Shown here in pieces: positions 19,948 through 31,600 of a DNA stretch of 64,000 nucleotides; the stretch's first letter is position 1, and each line of letters opens with the position of its first letter. The notes under the pieces are model-generated. The model saw only the letters and a program-made list of their open reading frames with translations, was not told the DNA's origin and searched no databases. The DNA is taken from the NCBI GenBank assembly GCA_001692895.1, contig KV748221.1, positions 1,033,056 to 1,097,055 on the forward strand. Reading direction: 5' to 3'. A program made the translations under genes and the position numbers. The stretch comes from Cenococcum geophilum 1.58 (Eukaryota > Ascomycota > Dothideomycetes > Gloniales > Gloniaceae).

Positions 19948-22900
19948 TCAGACGAGGAACTCGAACATTGACACTCGGCCTGACGAATGCCCTAGAACGA
20001 CAGTTCTCCCCCGAACGGCAACGCAACTAGCGCGATAATCGGGAGGAAGCCAAAGTAAGTTCTCGGACCCCAGAGTTACCCACTGCTCTTTTACGAATAG
20101 TCTTGGGCGCAGGGCTGGTCGAGCTTGCACTGACATAGAAGCGTTGGAGATGACGTCGAGGACTCCCCTATCCGTGAGGAGGTAATTTCCATCGCTGGTG
20201 AAGCAAAGCTCCTGAATAATTGCACAGACCTGGAGCGTCTGCCGCCCCTGTCCCGACCGCGCGTCCCACAGCCTGACGGTTTTGTCCCACGACGCCGACG
20301 CCACGACGGTCCCGTCTGGCGAGAAGGCCACGGCTTTGACGCAGTCCGAATGCCCCCTAAGTGTCTGCCGCTCCTGTCCTGACTGCGCGTCCCATAGCTT
20401 GACGGTCTTGTCATCCGATGCTGACGCCACGACGGTCCCGTCTGGCGAGAAGGCTACGACGTTGACGTAGCCCGAATGCCCCTCGAGCGTCTGTAGAGTG
20501 GCGCTCCATACCTCTTCTGTTTCGGGGAGTCGTTCTATCAACCGCGGTATCTGGTTTTTGAATTGCTCCCGAATTACACTCCTTTTTGGTGCAAATATCA
20601 ACGCAGAAGCGTATACTTGCAGCGGCGCCTGTTCAATCGCTGATCGACTATACTGTGCAAATCTTTTGGTATCGTGAACTAGCCTTAAAAGACTGGGGCC
20701 CTCCGTGTTCTTATAGATTCGGTCAGCTTAGATACCCAAATTATTTATATGATAAACTCACCGACAGGCCTAATTCTAAGGCTGTTGTGGCATGTATGCC
20801 ATCGGTGAGCCTTCCTATCCAACTAAGTGCCTCAAGCCAGTGAAAGACGTTTCGATTAAGAAATTCATGAACCCAGTTGTCGTCAGAAAGTTTAGTCCCA
20901 CTCTTCAGCACATGTTGCACCCAGTATATGCAGGCATACTGGGCCTCTGGAGGTAAATATTTTTGAATTGTCGACGTCTTAACATCTGAGACTAATATTC
21001 CATGTCGCTTAACATTGCAAATATCGTGATTGAGAATATTTGATAGGAGATTTATACAATGCTCAGCCATTCCCTTATGCACCTCCTGTTCTGTGATGGA
21101 AAAATGTTGACTGGTACATCTTTGACGATCAAAAAGAAAGTCTCGGAATGATGGATGTAAAGGGAAAATCGGAGAGCTCTCATCGTCTGGCACGTTAAAT
21201 AATGACCTTAGAGGTCTTAACCCCCGATGAATTGCGGTGTACTCTATATCCAAAAGACGGCCTAGGACCATAGGCGAGAGGGGTTGAGACACGACCGCAA
21301 TAGCGCTAATGATATTCTTCATCTCGTTTGCAATGTGAGCTTTGTCTCGCAGATCTTCAATGTGCTTTAGTGAATAGCTTAGTATTTGAGTGTACATCTT
21401 GTCGAGCTCTAAATATGGTGATTTCAGAGGTGTGCTTCGTTTACGCTTCCGAGATTCACTGTCGTGGATATCGGGAACGAAAACGCTGAGCAGGTCATCA
21501 GGTGACCAATGGTAATTACTTTTGAGAAAGCGACAGACTGTTGCAGCATAGATGAATAACCCCTCGGACTTGTTGACAAGGAGATTGAGTCTGTGTTCGC
21601 CAGGCCAGTCAGGAGCGACTTCCTCAAAAATCTCTCGGATCTCTGAAAACTGCATCTTAAAGAATGTTAAGATGTCCCGATCCACAACCTCTCGGGATAT
21701 CTCATCAAGGACCAAGTCGTGATGGTAAATTGACGGCATTTGACGAAATCCGAGCCGAAGTGGAGTTTCCGGCCTGCTAGTGATGAAAATTCGGAATTGA
21801 ACGGTAGTAATATCTTTAATCTCTGAAAGTAATCGCAATAGAACACGAACATCTTTATCTTCTTCGCACTCATCTAATGCATCGATGACTATGAGAAGCC
21901 GTGACTGATGGAAACTATTGTCTAACCTTGTGAATGGTGTCAGGATAAGGTGGCGCCATTGGTCATCGAGCGAGTGGCTTGCGATATCGTTATGCTTCTC
22001 CACTAATGTATATATGAGATTTTTGAGAGCTGGTATCCTTTTTGATAGTTGTACGGCAATAGTTGGAAAGAACTTGCCGGCGTGTGCTAAGTCTCCTCCA
22101 CCACGGGAGAAGAAGAAGCTCGCTCCAAGACATCCATTTTGGTCGTTCTCTCGGGCAACGGTGCGGGCAATAGTTGACTTCCCAGTGCCAGCAAGGCCAT
22201 TCAACCAGAAGATAGGTCTGTCATCGCGTCCGTGAGCCCAGTCTCTTATTTCTTGAAGAACTTCAACTCGAGTGTTTTCAAGGCAGGTAGACTCATGCTG
22301 TTTCTCATATGAATTAAAGGCAGCTTGTGAAACATTCGGCAGCCTGTCAAGCTGAAAATCCTTTGAACGCTTGTCGAGCTCCTCCCGCAGCCGAATTAAC
22401 GCATTCTCCCTCCCTTCACCGTAGATGAGCGGCATGTGGATGTCGAAAATGCCCAGCAGAGAGTACACCTTGTCTTCTTCACGTTTGGTCTCACGTTTTG
22501 CTGCCCATGACATTCTCTCTCCAACGCCGAAATAAAACAAAGGCCTTCCTTGAAGAGCTTCAATAGCAATCTCCGTTATTTCATGAACTTGTCGCTCCAG
22601 AGATTTCTTGTCCCCGAGTCGCTCGCGATTTATAGAGAAGAATTCAACTGATGCTGGAGCAATAAGCTCTTGAAGCGTCCAGCCACGAGTGAACTATCTG
22701 CTTTTCCGAAAAGCCGATTCCCACGTAAACAGGGAGATTTGATCGTTCATATTATAGCCACGTGCCGAAACGTCTGACAGGTACACATAGCATTTAGCCG
22801 CATCACGGTACCAGCGAAACATAGAGTTGATAGCCTCCGAGAGCTCAGTGTTGTTTGTTTTGTCGATGCAACATGTGTCTACCCAGAAGTATTGTAGGCC

Positions 22901-23104
22901 ATCGCAAGCAGCTCGTTCTCCGCAGAATCGGATCTTGTTATAGCCAGCCTTATTCTTACCGGTACCCTCCGCCAGGTCTTTGCAGGTGACCTCTTCGCTA
23001 TCAGCTCCCCAAGTATGAGAAAGAATCGCATATCGGGGAATATTGTCTCCAATAAATTCGGTTAGGCTAAAGTCGCCATTATCTTTAAGTTCTAAGAGAC
23101 GCAT
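19948..23104 (-). pseudogene. HET-NACHT-WD40 receptor (HNWD/NLR type), one break
   Basis: Three domains follow one another on the minus strand. HET: starts at 23104 with MRLLELKDNGDFSLTEFIGD, then RYAILSHTWGADSEEV, YFWVDTCCIDKTN and AINSMFRWYRDAAKCYVYLSDV; after a single break near the middle of the HET region it continues GWTLQELIAPASVEFFS. NACHT: P-loop GLAGTGKSTIAR near 22,190 and Walker B LLIVIDALDECEE near 21,880, followed by a helical region. An intron at 20761-20710 (GTGAGT, CTGACC branch, TATAAG acceptor) leads to the WD40 exon ending at 19948, with two almost identical WD units and degenerate blades. Such proteins control heterokaryon incompatibility or non-self recognition, the HET domain triggering cell death. 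With one break, the N-terminal 136 residues or the NACHT-WD part could still be made separately, so loss of function is likely but not certain. Confidence 0.85.
20242..20493 (-). repeat. two near-identical 126-bp WD40 units
   Basis: Two 42-residue WD units, each with VAFSPDGTVVASAS.DKTV.LWDA, follow each other with a 126-bp period and differ at few bases. Very similar WD units are the mark of fungal receptors whose repeats are shuffled and under diversifying selection. Confidence 0.85.
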
Positions 23105-23613
23105 CTTGATGCGAGATTTGAGAGGACGGAAGAGGGGAATTTACGAGACAGATGCGAACACAATGACTCGCCTCGTTGGAGGAAGATATCATGCGTAGCT
23201 GTCTAGAGTAATGCGTTAAGAGGAGAAGCAAAAAGGTTGAACATTTGGCGAAGAATAGATTTGGCGGCCAGACGATCTAGGAGGAGTATTTCAGACAACT
23301 TGAAGAAGGGGCTATGCCATGAGCCCCACCCTATCGTAATAATATTCCGGAACTCTCATTGGCTGGCGCGTTGTGCATGTTGTTGGAGCCAATGCTAGGG
23401 TGTGGCGCAGCAAGGCTTCACATTCTGCTTGACTTCTTTGCTCTTGCGCAGGGCGATAACTATGTGAGGGGTCACGAGGAAGCTCACTTAGGCTTAGCTC
23501 CCAGCTTACTTAAGCGAGACACTTTTAACTTCTTCACTTATTCTGAGCCCTCCATCGACCGCTTTCAGATCAACCAAAGCCTATACCCCGCATTAGCTCT
23601 CACACTACCCACA
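23105..23613. other. upstream region between NLR gene and small gene
   Basis: These roughly 500 bp separate two divergent starts and should include both promoters. The last 100 bp are CT-rich with a leader-like look. No repeat or RNA was recognised. Confidence 0.4.
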
Positions 23614-23817
23614 ATGCCCCGCGGTGTCAAACGCGCACAAAATGGCTGCTTTATATATGTTGGGTTTGATCCCGCAAATATTAAGCCGGACGAGGTTTCC
23701 ACTCTAGATACAATTAAGACCGTTGTAGAAAACATGCAGATACACCATCAAAACAATACACCCCCTATACGTTATTATACGGGCCCTAATATAGTTATAA
23801 GCTCTACGTCTGCGTAG
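23614..23817 (+). CDS. short hypothetical protein at the edge of the AT-rich block
   Basis: The frame starts in a good context (CACAATG) after a CT-rich leader and reads MPRGVKRAQNGCFIYVGFDP, ANIKPDEVSTLDTIKTVVEN, MQIHHQNNTPPIRYYTGPNI and a short tail, 67 residues. I do not recognise it. The frame is open for another 250 bases upstream, but those codons look like leader. It stops exactly where the 12-bp satellite array begins. The array itself, in a neighbouring frame, can encode KALL-like repeats, so the gene may once have had a repetitive charged tail, or this may be a gene end cut by the repeat. Confidence 0.4.
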   Translation: MPRGVKRAQNGCFIYVGFDPANIKPDEVSTLDTIKTVVENMQIHHQNNTPPIRYYTGPNIVISSTSA

Positions 23818-23825
23818 AGGTAGAG

Positions 23826-24632
23826 AGCTTTATAAGGACCTTCGCGAGGACCTTCGCGGACGAGCTTAGGGGTAAGCTATACACGGAGCTATACACGAAG
23901 CTCTGCACGGAGCTCTACCTAAGCTCTGCGGAAGCTCTACGCGAAGCTCTACCTAAAGCTCTACTCAGAGCTCTGCTCAAAGCTCTGCTCAAAGCTCTGC
24001 TCAAAGCTTTACTCGAAGCCCTATATAGAGCTCTAAAGCTCTACTAACACGCAGTACTAATATACTAGGAAGGTTCTACAATCGGCCGTACGAACGCCTA
24101 TACAATTAGTCGCTATACAACCGTCTCTACAAACGGCTCCATAAATATCGCACGATTACCCGTACAAACGCCTATATAATTAATCGATTAATTAATTAAT
24201 TACCTGTACAAACGCCCGTACGAACGCCTATACAATTAATTAATTAAATATCCATATAATTGCCTATACAATCGTCTATACAAACGTCTTTACAAACGTC
24301 TCTATAAATGTCTACACGAACGCCTGCACAAACGCCTATATAAAGCTCTGTTTAAAGCTCTATATAAAGCCCTTTACAAAGCCTTTAAAAATAAGCCTAA
24401 ATACAAGGTCTATATAGAGAAGCTTTATTAAACCTCTACTTAAATATCTAACTAACCTCTGCTCGAAGCTCTGCTCGAAGCTCTATTTAAAGCTCTATCG
24501 AAGCTCTGCTTAAAGCTCTGCACAAGGCTCTACTTAAAGCCCTATTAAAGCCCTATTAAAGCTCCACTTAAAGCTCTGCTTAAAGCTCTATACAAAGCTC
24601 TACTAAAGCTCTACATAAGGCTCTGCTTAAGG
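23826..24632. repeat. degenerate 12-bp satellite array (GCTCTGCTCAAA-like)
   Basis: About 800 bp consist mostly of 12-base units. Variants run from CTTCGCGAGGAC through GCTCTGCTCAAA to CGTCTCTACAAA and back. In one plus frame the units read ALLK, RLYK or ALYK over and over. The CGTCTCTACAAA block in the middle is more AT-rich. The same family in opposite orientation lies at 35640-35818. The array marks the change from GC-balanced to AT-rich DNA. Confidence 0.85.
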
Positions 24633-24905
24633 CTTACCCCCTATTGCAAAGCAGCCCCCACAGCGCAGTCCCCCGGGGGCTGCGCAGCATAATAGAGAGA
24701 TAGGATTTGCGAAACAAATCCCTACTAACCAGTATTTATAGGTTAAAAGTTTTCTTTTACTAGCAGTTTAATAACTCCTCTATATTAAGGGAGTCTAATA
24801 TAAGTATAAAACGTAATAAGTCTGCTTTAAAAGCTATAATATTTAATAATTTATCCAAAATATTAAAGTTTTTTTTTAAAGGGGTGCTAAGAAGATCTGC
24901 AAATA
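24633..24905. other. AT-rich flank of pogo/Tigger-like element
   Basis: A GC-rich palindromic patch (CAGTCCCCCGGGGGCTG-like, about 24672-24690) is followed by AT-rich DNA. A 70-residue minus-strand open frame spans the element end and is not supported as a gene. Confidence 0.4.
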
Positions 24906-26944
24906 CAGTAAAGCCGCGTTTTAACGTTATCTTGGTACACCGTTCCTCTACGGTATAACGGTCAATAGCCATAAACAGTTAATTTTACTATGAGGTTTAT
25001 AAGGCTTACGTTTAAATTTAATACGCCGTTACGTTTAAAGCTCTCTTATATAAGAACGGTATAGCACGAGCTATTATAGGGTTAAAACCCCTATTTTTAG
25101 AAGCATTAACCCCTTACTCTTAAGCCTATAAACCAGCACCGTAGCCATTAATATTCATTAATTTAATACCCCTCTTGCCCTATACAATGGCGAAGCCTAA
25201 GGACGGCCCTAAGCACCTCCGCCGCTATAGTATTTTAGAGTATAAAAGGCAGCAGATCCGGGTATACTGCCGTAAGAACCCTAGAAAACCTTAGAGAAAC
25301 ACTACTCGCTTTTTTACCAATTAATTTTATCGCCCTATTTAACAGTCTATTATATTAGACTCCTTAAAGCCTAAATATAAGTACCTTAATTTACTAGTCC
25401 TTTAGCGCGGCTAGAAGGGCTTTAGGGGGGGTAGAGCTCCTAACAATCCTAAGCTTAAAGAAGCGCTATTTAAATAGCAATAGCGGATATAGGCCGCTGA
25501 TATACTTATTACTAGTAACCTTATTTAGGCTATAGTAATAAAGCTTTAGAATATAATGGCGTATTATCAGGGTTAATAATAGCCTAGCTTCTTAAGCGGT
25601 TAGGTTAATAACTTTAAGAAGAGAAATTAAATATTAAGACAGAAACTATATAGTAAGGCTAGGTTAGTAGATATAAAGGGCGCTAAGGAACGTATATAAG
25701 AGCTTAGGGTTGTTATAAATGCGTACCTAAATTAAGACGTCTATAATATAGATAAGGCAGGGCTTTTCTATAAGGCCACGCTAGATATAGGACTTGCAAC
25801 TATAGGGCAATTAGGCACTAAAAAGTAGAAGGAGCGTATTATAACTATTTACCGCAGCAACGCAGATGGCAGCTATATTGTACCCCTATAAATTATTAAA
25901 AGAGTAAAAAATCCTTAATATTTTAGCACGTAGCGTAGTAACCTTAGGGGCCTTAACTTCGCCTAAAGGTTTAATAAGAAGGCCTAGATAACGGCGTTAA
26001 TATTCCTTAATTATATTAAGTGGTTTAACGGCTTAATAGGCGGCAGAAAGGTCCTCCTACTTATTAATTCCGCTCCTGGCCATACTGGGGATATACTTAT
26101 AATATTAGAGCGCGCCAGCTTGCTTAATACTAGGGTTAAATTTCTGCCTAAAAACGTTACCTTTTTCTATTAGCCTCTAGATTAGGGTATAATTTAAACC
26201 TTTAAAGCCTATTACCGCCGCTACTGGCTGTCCTATATAGTAGATTAGGTATAATAAGATAGGAACCCCCTTAAGACGATAAACGTACTTAGGGCTATTT
26301 AGTGGGCTATTATAGCATAGTATAAAATTAACCCTTAAACCGTAATGAATTGCTTTATATATTTAATAATCTTTAGACCCCGTAAGGGCCCCTAAGGTAC
26401 GCTAAGCGGGTATAGTAAGCCTTAGCTTAAGGCTAAATTAGAGGTATATTTATAGTAGCTTAGCTAGGTAGGGCAAATTAGGCAATTAATTCCTATTAGT
26501 AATTTTATTAATACAAATAGGGAGGACGCTTTAATAGAGCCTAAGGCCTCTATATTATAGGAAGTAATTAAAGTCTTAATTATTACTTTATATAACGCGC
26601 TAGATAATAAAGAAAGCAATAAGGAGGTTAAGCTATAAGTTATTAAGCTTAATAAGGCTTTAGATGCACTAGAGCGCCTTAAGCTCTATAAGGGGTAGCA
26701 AGAGAATGGTAATAAGACTCTAATTATAGCTCTTATAAAGGTAGAGAGAGTAATTTAAGGCCGTTAAGCCGCGTAGGTAAGGCAGACGACTATTACAAGC
26801 TTCTTTAAGTAGTTATGGATAGAGAGAAGAGTTAATTTAGCCCCTTGCAGCGATTAATAAGTGAGCTCGCAATATAACGTTTTTATACGGCATAACGTTT
26901 AAACCCCCTACTACCAAGCTGAACGGTATAACGCGGCTTTACTA
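24906..26944 (+). mobile_element. pogo/Tigger-like DNA transposon with CENP-B/DDE-type transposase, RIP-damaged
   Basis: The element is 2,039 bp flanked by TA (24904-24905 and 26945-26946). The left end CAGTAAAGCCGCGTT matches the reverse complement of the right end except for a C-to-T change at the first base. Ends beginning CAGTA are usual for pogo/Tigger elements. The transposase frame starts at 25187 (MAKPKDGPKHLRRYSILEYK). It keeps NIDKAGLFY, LLINSAPGHTG, FLPKNVTFFY and PLD in the order of the DDE catalytic core, then a Glu/Leu/Lys-rich tail ending near 26,860. Dozens of TAG/TAA codons stand where Trp or Gln is expected, so it is dead. Confidence 0.85.
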
Positions 26945-27118
26945 TATTACAAATATAGCCAATACTCGCCAATACTCACCAATATTGATTAGTAACAATA
27001 TTAATTAATCTAATTAGCCAATATTGAAAATAAAAACTACGCTAGCTAGAATAGCAGATTTAGAGATTAAGGCTTCCTCTTAAATAAATATAGTCGGATA
27101 CTATAATATATAACTCTA
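26945..27118. other. AT-rich spacer with CCAATA-type short repeats
   Basis: Short CCAATACT/CCAATATT repeats occur at about 26960-27025. Nothing else was recognised. Confidence 0.4.
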
Positions 27119-27520
27119 ACGAAATCGCAACATTATTCTTATAGGGGTAAGTTGATAGCTGGCACCACGTAAATAATTCTTAACTAAACTTCTCCCTAAG
27201 CTGGTGGTTCCCTTAGCAATATACTCCTATCCGGGCTTTAAGAACTTAGATTTAAGAATATAGCTCTTCTCCGGCAATCCTCTAAATCCTACAGTAGCTT
27301 CCTACCCTCTATACGCGTTACCACCGTTCTAGACAACTACCCGGAAGCCGACCTTATCGCCACCTTCTAAGGCTAGGATATTGTAGTAAATGCCTTAACT
27401 AGCACCTCTGTTGCAGAGAAGTATTAATTTATTAACGCCGCCGTTATAGCCGGTATTAAGCGCTACGTTTCATCTAAGTATGGTCTTAACAACCTAAACC
27501 CGAAAGCATAAGAGCTGTCT
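27119..27520 (+). pseudogene. NmrA-like/isoflavone-reductase-type oxidoreductase remnant
   Basis: In plus-strand frames, RNIILIGVS and LAPRK resemble the Rossmann start, and VTTVLDNYPEADLIATF, DIVVNALTSTSVAEKY, FINAAVIAGIKRYVSSKYGL and NNLNPKA match the first 120 or so residues of fungal NmrA-like NAD(P)-binding proteins of the isoflavone-reductase group. TAA/TAG codons interrupt it in the RIP manner. The rest of the gene is not recognisable. Members act as redox sensors or reductases in secondary metabolism; this copy is dead. Confidence 0.7.
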
Positions 27521-27529
27521 TCTGTGCTA

Positions 27530-28614
27530 CTAGTCTCTCTTTTATATAACTATAATATGCCAGCTAGGACAACGCTTACTTATACCTCCCTATCTTTAAG
27601 GCTATACTTTAACTGTTATCTCTTTACCTATAAAGATTTGGGTAGCAATAAGCCCTAAGCTAGGTACTAAAGAACTTTATTAATATTAGGGCGCTGCGTA
27701 TAGTTATTCGCTGCCTACTAGTATCTTACTATCTTAATAAAGAGACCGCCGACTACAAGTTTGGATTAGCCTATCTACTACTAAAAGCTATTAAAGCTCT
27801 ATAATGTAGAATACTTATAATATATATAGCCTCTAGCTAGCGACGCGTACGCACTCTTATAATCCCTAGCTATTTTATTAATAGCATTTTAATAACTCTT
27901 CTAAAAGGAAGGGCGTAGCTTCTCGTTATCCTTACTATCGCGCTATAGGTTAATAGAGAACTTCTATAGGTAGTAGTTATATATTAGCTTAAATAAGATA
28001 ATACCTATAAACCAGATATTAATAGAGTAGTTATAATCCTCTAGCTTAAGCTTAGAAGTAGGATAGCCGATTATACTAACTATACCTAGCTTAGGCCGTA
28101 ATAACCTACCTACCTAGATATACTAATATCTAATAGGATAAAACAGAGCGGCTTACCAATAAGGCCAATATTAGTCGGCTTTAGGCCGTGGTATAGCTAG
28201 TGTCCGTTATATATAACTTTAATACCTAGTATTACGGCGCGGAATGTAGTTGCTACCTCTATTATTATATCCTTGCACCTTCTATTAAGCTTATATATTA
28301 GCTATATTCTCTTAAACTATAATTTTAAAAATATAAGAGGCTTACCCCTTACTCTAAGTCCTTACTAAGTTACTAAAGGTCTAGGGCGTTATTGGCTTTA
28401 GGACAATAGTAACATTATTAAAGGCCGTCTTAGAGGAGAACTCCTTACTGTTAGAGTAGATCACCTCTACTATACGCAAAATTCGCTTGCTGTCGTCTAA
28501 CTTCTATATAAAATTAGTTACTTCCTAAAGTGTCTCAACCTCTTTATCCACACTATAATAATTTTGAGAAGTCCGCTTTACTACTTTAATAGCAGCTACG
28601 TTAGCTAACTAATC
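27530..28614 (+). pseudogene. unrecognised coding remnant interrupted by the piggyBac-like element
   Basis: One plus-strand frame is nearly free of stops except TAG/TAA of the RIP kind and has protein-like composition (for example LLILGRCV, LLKAVLEENSLLLEQITSTI, RKIRLLSSNFYIKLVTS). The frame seems to resume after the 28618-33401 insertion (about 33405-33480). I do not recognise the family. Confidence 0.4.
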
Positions 28615-28617
28615 TAA

Positions 28618-31600
28618 GGGAGCGTTCGGTTGCAATCTGGAGGCCCCAGATTCAGTTCAGAATGGAGTTGATCTGGAGCTCCAATCTGATTCTGAGGCGA
28701 CTGTTCGGTTNAATTCCAGTTCAACCTGACTTCAGCCACAAATTTTTGATGTTCCTCTGACCGCCCAAAAAACACGCTAAAAGTTACTAAAAAGTTGGCA
28801 ACTTTACTGTATACGGCTTCTGAACTGAAGGTCTTGGCGTTAGTTTAATCTGGAGGTCTACGTTCCAGATTTCAGATTCAGTTCATTCTGGAGCCTTTAG
28901 ATTGCATACGCCCGTGCTTTTACAAAGCCACAAACGCGTATCAAATTAGGAAGGAACGCGTCCTTTCTGCCGGAAGAAAGCACAGGTCAACGTCAGATTG
29001 AAAAAGCTCCGGGGTACAGCTGAGCGTGGTCCGGAGAAAGTTGAACGTGGTCGCCGATGGGGGTCGGCGAAAGTTGAGCGTGGTCACCGATGGAGCGCCG
29101 GCAAAAGGTCGGCGGTACTCAACTTTTACCCATACAGAACGCGCATTAGTAGCCACAATTTGCCTTTAGCAACCATATGCATTAAATATGCGGTGCATAT
29201 GCTAAGTATATGCACATATATAACTACAAGAGAAGTATATTAAGTGGCTTATTGGTGGTTGTATATGCTAAGCATATACGGATAATAAGTATATTGCATA
29301 TACTAAGTATATATATATATCTATAAGAATATATCGCAACGGTAAGTATATACTAGATATAGTGTATATTAGGCATATGCCTAGCATATACTAGATATAT
29401 ACTATAATATATATTGCGGTATTGCTAAGTATTGCTATAGTATATATAAATACTATACTATAGCTTACCTTTTTAGAATAGTAAGTATATATCCCATTAT
29501 ATGGCAACCGTTTCTTGCACTTTTTGTATATGTAAGCCTCATAAGCCTATCTAAGGCTCTATACCGTATATAGCTTGGTGTTAAGGCCTTGAGTTAGTAC
29601 TTTTACTTGGCGGCAGGGGTGCTAGCGCCTTATTGACATCTTCGACGCTTGAATATTGCGGTGAACAGCAGCAACGTGGCTAGGAAGCCTGTATAATATT
29701 TAGTGTAGTTAATTAAAAAGCTTTAATATCGTCGCCGCCTATTTAATCCTTAAATTGCCAGCAAAATATTGTCCTTATGCCACCTAAAAAACGTTGTGCG
29801 TCTTTGGCTCTAAAGCCTTTAAGGCCTCTAAAGCCTCTAAAAGCACCTCTAGCCTAGGAGTCCTATTTACAATCCTTTTAAGCGACGCAGTATACACATA
29901 ATAGCTTATCGGCAGTAGTTGCGCAGCCTCCAGAGGCTTTAGTAGCTTTAGTAGCTACGCAGTAGGCAGCGGTGCTAATTAAGGATATTAAGGAGACTTG
30001 GCTAAGCAGCCAGATTAAGGATATTAAGGACGAATTAGGAGCCGTTTTTAAGGCCCGCAGTAAGACCGCTAAGGATAAGGTAGATAAGGTAGATAAGACT
30101 AAACTACTAGAGCTATTAGCTAAAGAAGTTATAAAAATAGGCCTTCCTACCGTTCCTACTTTATGGGAGCCTATAGCCGCTGTTTCTAAGCTAGATCTTA
30201 AAGTTATTAACCTTCCAGATAAGTTAATATTCGCCGCTTAGCGTGCTAGTGAGCCTATTAGTGGCTTTAACGCGGGTAATAAATCTAATAATCTTCCTAA
30301 CCAAGTTAAGGATAAGCGCTCTACTTACTGTATACTAGCAGATCAGATTAGTATAACGTCTAGTAGATATAGATCTGGATAGAACCTACTAATTCGAGTA
30401 TTTCTACTGTTCTTTAGTATTAGTATATTTAAGAGGCTCGCTGTTAATATAAACCTATATATAGTATCTCAAAATGCTAGCAGATATTACTAATTAGGAT
30501 AATATACGGGTAAACAATTACAGGCGTAGAAGGAGACCTCTACTAGCGAATTAATAATTTGGGTAGGGCTTATTATCTATATAGGCGTCTTTAAAGGTAC
30601 TTAGGTATAAGATCTTTGGGCTATAGATCCTAAATATCCTAGATATTTAATCAGCTTATTTATAGGTTAGAAAAAATAGGAGTAACTTAAGCGCTTCTTC
30701 TATATTTTACTACCTCCACTAGAGGGCGTTAAACGTTATATCTTTAAGAAAATCGAGCTGTTAACGACTCCTTTAGGTAAGGCGTTTAGAAAGTACGTTA
30801 TACCTAAATCTATAGTTAGCTTTAATAAGATAATAATAAGGTTTACTAGATAATCTACAGCTATAGTTAAATTGCCTAGCAAGCTAATACCTAAGGGCTT
30901 TAAGATAATAAGCCTTTGTTAATATGGATATTGCTATAGCTTTATATTTACCTTACCTAGCTGCTTTTTTAGGCTTCCTTTTTAAATAGATTATTAAAAT
31001 ATTGTTCTCTTAAATACCTCTAAGTGCGTCCTCTACCTTACCTAACAACTTCCTCTTTAGGCTTATTAATTTTGCCTATTTTTAGATAACTATTTTATAA
31101 ATATTCCGTTATTCCAGGTGCTTTGACGGCTTAGAATTGCTATAGCTGGGACGGTTCGATTAAACTTAAAGGACTATCTAAAGGTGTATAAAAGGGTTAA
31201 TAAAATAAAGAAAAGGCTACTATTTAATTTTATTACGGGAACAGTTATCAGCGTAATTAATCTAGTGCTTTTAATTGTATAGCAGGATAAGAATTTAGTA
31301 CGGTTTTTGACGACAGCTTATTTATACAGTAATAAAGACGTTAATAAAGTTAATTGGCGTTAACCGCGGGCATATAATTCCTTCCTTAAGAAGCTAGTAG
31401 CTAACGTTTGGGGTAATAATCTAGTTAAGAAGTTAACGCTTCCTAGGGTCTCTATCGACTACAATAACTGGATAGGCGGCGTTAATATTTATAATCAGCT
31501 TCGAAGCTACTATACCACCTAGATTACCACTATACACACCTAGCTGCCCTTATTCTTCTAGGCGCTTAATACGGCTATAATTAACGCCTATATTATTAGT

